Below the pieces are notes generated by a model. It worked only from the letters and a program-made list of their open reading frames with translations, was not told the DNA's origin and searched no databases. The translations under genes and the position numbers were made by a program. Below are positions 36,772 through 39,273 of a stretch of DNA of 39,273 nt, piece after piece; within the stretch, counting starts at the first letter, position 1, and every line of letters begins with the position of its first letter. The DNA comes from JAJYIV01 sp964616135 (GTDB lineage: Bacteria; Patescibacteriota; Patescibacteriia; UBA9934; GWF2-40-263). The stretch spans positions 1 through 39,273 of the forward strand of contig CAZTTQ010000007.1 in NCBI GenBank assembly GCA_964616135.1, read 5' to 3'.

Positions 36772-38679
36772 ATGGCCGTATATTCGACCGTGATCGACGC
36801 CCTTTCCGCCGGAGACCTGCTTGCCGCCCGTGATTTGCTGTTGGCGGACATCCTGAAGGACACGGAAGGCCGCAACAGTTGGGACGCCCCGTGGTACACC
36901 GCGGACAAGGCCGTGCAACAGGCCATCAAGGTGGATCCGGAACGCAACAAGCTGTTCTCCTACTTCGGCCTGGAAAACCTCCAGGACCGGTACATGCTGC
37001 GCGACGCGGCGGGGAAGTTGTTGGAAAACCCGCAGACGTTCTATGCCCGCGTGGCGGCCGGCATGGCGCGTGGGGACGCGGCGTTCGCCCAGCGGCTGTA
37101 CGACATCATGAGCAAGCACTGGTTCTTGCCGGCCACGCCGGTCCTCATGAACATTGGCACCAACAAGGGCCTGCCCATTTCCTGTTTCCTCAACACGGTT
37201 CCGGACACGCTGGGCGGCATCTTTGACCTGTATCGGGAAAACGCGTTTTTGTCGAAGTACGGCGGCGGCATCGGCACCAACTGGTCCGAATTGCGCGGCC
37301 AGAACGCCCCGTTGCAGTCCAGCGGGTTGGTATCCTCGGGCGTCATCCCGTTCCTCAAGGTAATGGACTCCGAAACGTTGGCCATCTCCCGCAACTCCAT
37401 CCGCCGCGGCGCGGCGGCGGCCTATTTGCGCGTGGACCATCCGGACATTGAGGAATTCATGGAGATCCGCAAGCCCACGGGCGGCGACATCGACCGCAAG
37501 TGCCTCAATATCCACCACGCGGTCGTCCTGACGGACGAATTCATGCAGGCGGTGGAAAAGGGAACCACGTACAAGCTGGTGGACCCGCATTACAAGACGG
37601 TCACCAAAGAATTGGACGCCGTCACCATGTGGCGCAAGATCCTGACCATGCGCGCGGAGACGGGCGAGCCGTACATGCTGTTCTTGGACACGGTGAACCG
37701 CGCGGTGCCGGCCCACCACCGGGAAAAGGGCCTGTTCGTGAACCAGAGCAACCTCTGCGCCGAAATCGTGCTGCCGACCAATGAAGAGCGTACCGCCGTC
37801 TGCTGCCTTTCCTCGCTCAACCTGGAGCGGTATGACGAATGGCGGGACCAGATGGAAGACGTGGTCGCCCTCGCGATGCGCGCCTTGGACAACAACTTGG
37901 AGACCTTCATTGAAATGGCGGATCCGGTCGAATTCAAGAAGGCCATTTTTTCGGCCAAGAGCGAACGCTCCGTCGGCTTGGGCGTCATGGGATACCACGG
38001 GTACCTGATGGGCAAGAACATCCCGTTTGAAAGCGTGGCCGCACGCCTGTTCAACAAGGACTTCTTCGCCAAGTTGCAGACGCACGCCAACGCCGCGTCC
38101 GAACAGTTGGCCAAGGAACGCGGGCTTCCGTTGGATGGCGGCACGCGCCGCAACACGTACATGCTTTCCTTGCAGCCGACCGCCTCCACGGCGTTCCTGT
38201 GCGGCAACGCCTCGCCGTCCATTGAAACGGTCACGGCCAACGCGTATCTCCAAAAGACGCTCTCCGGCAGCTTCCTGGTAAAGAACAAATACTTGGACGC
38301 GTTGTTGCAAGCCAAGGGCGTGGACATGGAAATGACGTGGCAGTCCATCATTGCCACGCGCGGCAGCGTCCAGCACTTGGACTGCCTTACGGCGGAGGAA
38401 AAAGCGGTGTTCCGCACGGCCACGGAGATCAACATGCGCGAAGTGGTCCAGCAGGCGGCCGACCGCCAGCCGTTCATCTGCCAGGCGCAGTCGCTTAACC
38501 TGTTTTTCGCGACGCCGATTTCGGGCAAGTACCTGCACGACGTGCATCTGATGGCGTGGAAGCTGGGCGTGAAGACGCTCTATTACCTCCGTTCGTCCTC
38601 GCCGATTGAGGCGGACAAGGTGAACATGACGCTCGCCAAGCGCGACCTGGCCAATGAGGAATGCGCCGTGTGTCAGTAA
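36772..38679 (+). CDS. nrdA: Ribonucleotide reductase class I alpha subunit
   Basis: A 635-residue alpha subunit, short because the N-terminal ATP-cone is missing. It reads directly into a helical region and the ten-stranded barrel. Active-site features are Cys138 in ISCFLNT, Asn327-x-Cys329-x-Glu331 in SNLCAEI (thiyl radical Cys329), Cys345 in VCCLSSLNL as the redox partner, Tyr604/Tyr605 in TLYYLRS for radical transfer, and a C-terminal Cys631-x2-Cys634 tail for thioredoxin. It reduces ribonucleoside diphosphates to deoxy forms. The gene starts 13 bases after nrdB, so the order is beta then alpha, opposite to E. coli nrdAB. Overall activity control must come from the beta ATP-cone if present. 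A weak TTGAGG precedes the ATG. Confidence 0.95.
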   Translation: MAVYSTVIDALSAGDLLAARDLLLADILKDTEGRNSWDAPWYTADKAVQQAIKVDPERNKLFSYFGLENLQDRYMLRDAAGKLLENPQTFYARVAAGMARGDAAFAQRLYDIMSKHWFLPATPVLMNIGTNKGLPISCFLNTVPDTLGGIFDLYRENAFLSKYGGGIGTNWSELRGQNAPLQSSGLVSSGVIPFLKVMDSETLAISRNSIRRGAAAAYLRVDHPDIEEFMEIRKPTGGDIDRKCLNIHHAVVLTDEFMQAVEKGTTYKLVDPHYKTVTKELDAVTMWRKILTMRAETGEPYMLFLDTVNRAVPAHHREKGLFVNQSNLCAEIVLPTNEERTAVCCLSSLNLERYDEWRDQMEDVVALAMRALDNNLETFIEMADPVEFKKAIFSAKSERSVGLGVMGYHGYLMGKNIPFESVAARLFNKDFFAKLQTHANAASEQLAKERGLPLDGGTRRNTYMLSLQPTASTAFLCGNASPSIETVTANAYLQKTLSGSFLVKNKYLDALLQAKGVDMEMTWQSIIATRGSVQHLDCLTAEEKAVFRTATEINMREVVQQAADRQPFICQAQSLNLFFATPISGKYLHDVHLMAWKLGVKTLYYLRSSSPIEADKVNMTLAKRDLANEECAVCQ

Positions 38680-38681
38680 AT

Positions 38682-38707
38682 CAACAGGGGGCATGAGTCC
38701 CCTGTTG
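38682..38707 (+). other. Stem-loop between nrdA and the HIT gene
   Basis: CAACAGGGG (38682-38690), loop GCATGAGT, CCCCTGTTG (38699-38707), a perfect nine-pair stem with no T-tract, ending eight bases before ATG 38716. It may protect the nrd mRNA end or modulate HIT translation. Confidence 0.6.
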
Positions 38708-38715
38708 CGTATCCT

Positions 38716-39150
38716 ATGGACTGCGCCTTCTGTACCTCGATCGACCTAAAAGATCGTCTCATCACGACGACGGATTTGTCGCAGGCGTTTCCAACGAATA
38801 CTCCCATCGTACCCGGACACGTCTTGGTGACGCCAAGGCGTTGCACGCCGTCGTTTGAGAGTTTGTCGCGCGGGGAGAGGGATGATTTGTTCGTGCTTGT
38901 CGAGCGCATTAAGGGAGGGCTAAGGAAGCTCGTTGGAGCGGAGGGATTCCATGTCGTCTGGAACGACGGGGAAGTGGCGGGCCAATCCGTGCCGCATCTC
39001 CATGTCCACGTCATCCCGCGCAAAGTTGGGGACGCGGGTATTACGCACTATGATCCACGGCAGTTTATCTACCGTCCCGGCCCGCGCCCCGTCTCGCCTC
39101 TTTGGGAGTTGGTTGACGTGGCGCGGGGCGTGAAGGAAGCAATGGGGTAG
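38716..39150 (+). CDS. HIT family hydrolase
   Basis: A 144-residue histidine-triad protein with HLHVHVIPR near residue 94-102 as active site and CAFCTSIDLKDR at the N-terminus. The order and length fit the Fhit/diadenosine-polyphosphate hydrolase branch (TPIVPGHVLVTPRRC, then VVWNDGEVAGQSVPHLHVH). It degrades adenylylated nucleotides in the cytosol. It lies after a stem-loop behind nrdA and may be cotranscribed. It is distinct from the HIT protein at 10053, so the window holds two different branches. No Shine-Dalgarno; T at -1. Confidence 0.92.
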   Translation: MDCAFCTSIDLKDRLITTTDLSQAFPTNTPIVPGHVLVTPRRCTPSFESLSRGERDDLFVLVERIKGGLRKLVGAEGFHVVWNDGEVAGQSVPHLHVHVIPRKVGDAGITHYDPRQFIYRPGPRPVSPLWELVDVARGVKEAMG

Positions 39151-39158
39151 GCACAAAG

Positions 39159-39186
39159 AAAAAAGACCACCGGAGTGGTCTTTTTT
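39159..39186 (+). terminator. Intrinsic terminator
   Basis: AAAAAAGACCAC (39159-39170), loop CGGA, GTGGTCTTTTTT (39175-39186); a perfect 12-pair stem. Confidence 0.92.
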
Positions 39187-39223
39187 CTGGTCGGGCTGGT
39201 GGGACGTTTCACCCAGGTCCATA

Positions 39224-39273
39224 GGGACTTCCGTCCCTCTGGCGGCCGGGCTTGCGCCGGCCTGTCACCCTCG
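39224..39273. repeat. Two hairpins at the window end, possible dispersed repeat
   Basis: GGGAC-TTCC-GTCCC (39224-39237) and GGCCGG-GCTTGCG-CCGGCC (39244-39262), no T-tract, followed by GTCACCCTCG to the edge. GTCACCCT also occurs in the HU-hflX gap. Truncated by the window, so identity is open. Confidence 0.35.

Noticed and set aside
36742..38694. 650-codon open frame antisense to nrdA
   Set aside because: A high-GC shadow frame: composition is His/Arg/Val-rich with no recognisable domain, and the opposite strand encodes a certain NrdA with all catalytic residues.
1..39273. tRNA, rRNA or CRISPR array
   Set aside because: I read all gaps between genes; none has a cloverleaf with a T-loop, rRNA-like sequence, or regularly spaced repeats with unique spacers.
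39187..39273. tRNA fragment at the window end
   Set aside because: Two hairpins are present but no anticodon arm or T-loop consensus on either strand.

Overview
This is about 39 kb of GC-rich, tightly packed bacterial chromosome with 39 complete protein genes, one gene tail, and no rRNA, tRNA, CRISPR array or insertion sequence that I could see. The gene style suggests a Candidate Phyla Radiation (Patescibacteria) bacterium, perhaps Parcubacteria-like. Pointers are a GT2 + DUF2304 pair, PEGA/beta-propeller surface proteins, a TM0106-like nuclease, long runs of glycosyltransferases, 1-4 base gene overlaps and almost no Shine-Dalgarno sequences. No 16S rRNA or other decisive marker is present, so the assignment is an inference.

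Layout. (1) 138-4519: an operon with a UDP-glucuronate-decarboxylase-like SDR, a polyprenyl-phosphate-type GT2, a DUF2304 protein and two GT4 enzymes. A 716-aa GT-C-like membrane protein lies on the opposite strand (4533-6683). (2) 6790-10460: a CDP-alcohol phosphatidyltransferase, a second GT-C-like protein, two membrane-anchored unknowns and a HIT protein. (3) 10557-19845: a nucleotide-sugar and rhamnan-type region. It has RmlB, a protein resembling the bifunctional 3,5-epimerase/4-reductase of plant and giant-virus UDP-rhamnose synthesis, a half-size NDP-hexose 2,3-dehydratase homologue, a long-form RmlA and three GT2 proteins carrying four GT2 domains. A Nudix hydrolase and one unknown are interspersed. 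(4) 19955-26398: a PEGA/propeller protein, CtpA protease, Nudix, EI24/CysZ-like membrane protein, HU, HflX and a secreted PEGA protein. (5) 26509-34766: ribosomal protein bL28, a coiled-coil protein, a TM0106-like nuclease, a LOG-family hydrolase, a GT-B-like protein, a large helical membrane protein, an anchored glycoside hydrolase and a DEDD exonuclease. (6) 34950-39150: class I ribonucleotide reductase, beta before alpha, then a second HIT protein.

Main points of interest. The ribonucleotide reductase beta subunit has an ATP-cone and a TSCPD domain fused in front of the ferritin-like radical domain, while the alpha subunit lacks an ATP-cone. A consensus DnaA box lies just upstream of this operon and another upstream of the HU gene. 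The rhamnose module has the unusual RmlB plus epimerase/reductase form, with no separate RmlC or RmlD.

Expression signals follow a readable grammar. Promoters are either TTGacN-17-TAnnnT or extended TGnTAnnnT, and several put the predicted transcript start within 0-5 bases of the ATG. Most genes have no Shine-Dalgarno but a T directly before ATG. A small set of genes, most of them alone with their own promoter and terminator, do have a Shine-Dalgarno; several of these also nearly lack the Leu codon TTG that their neighbours use heavily.
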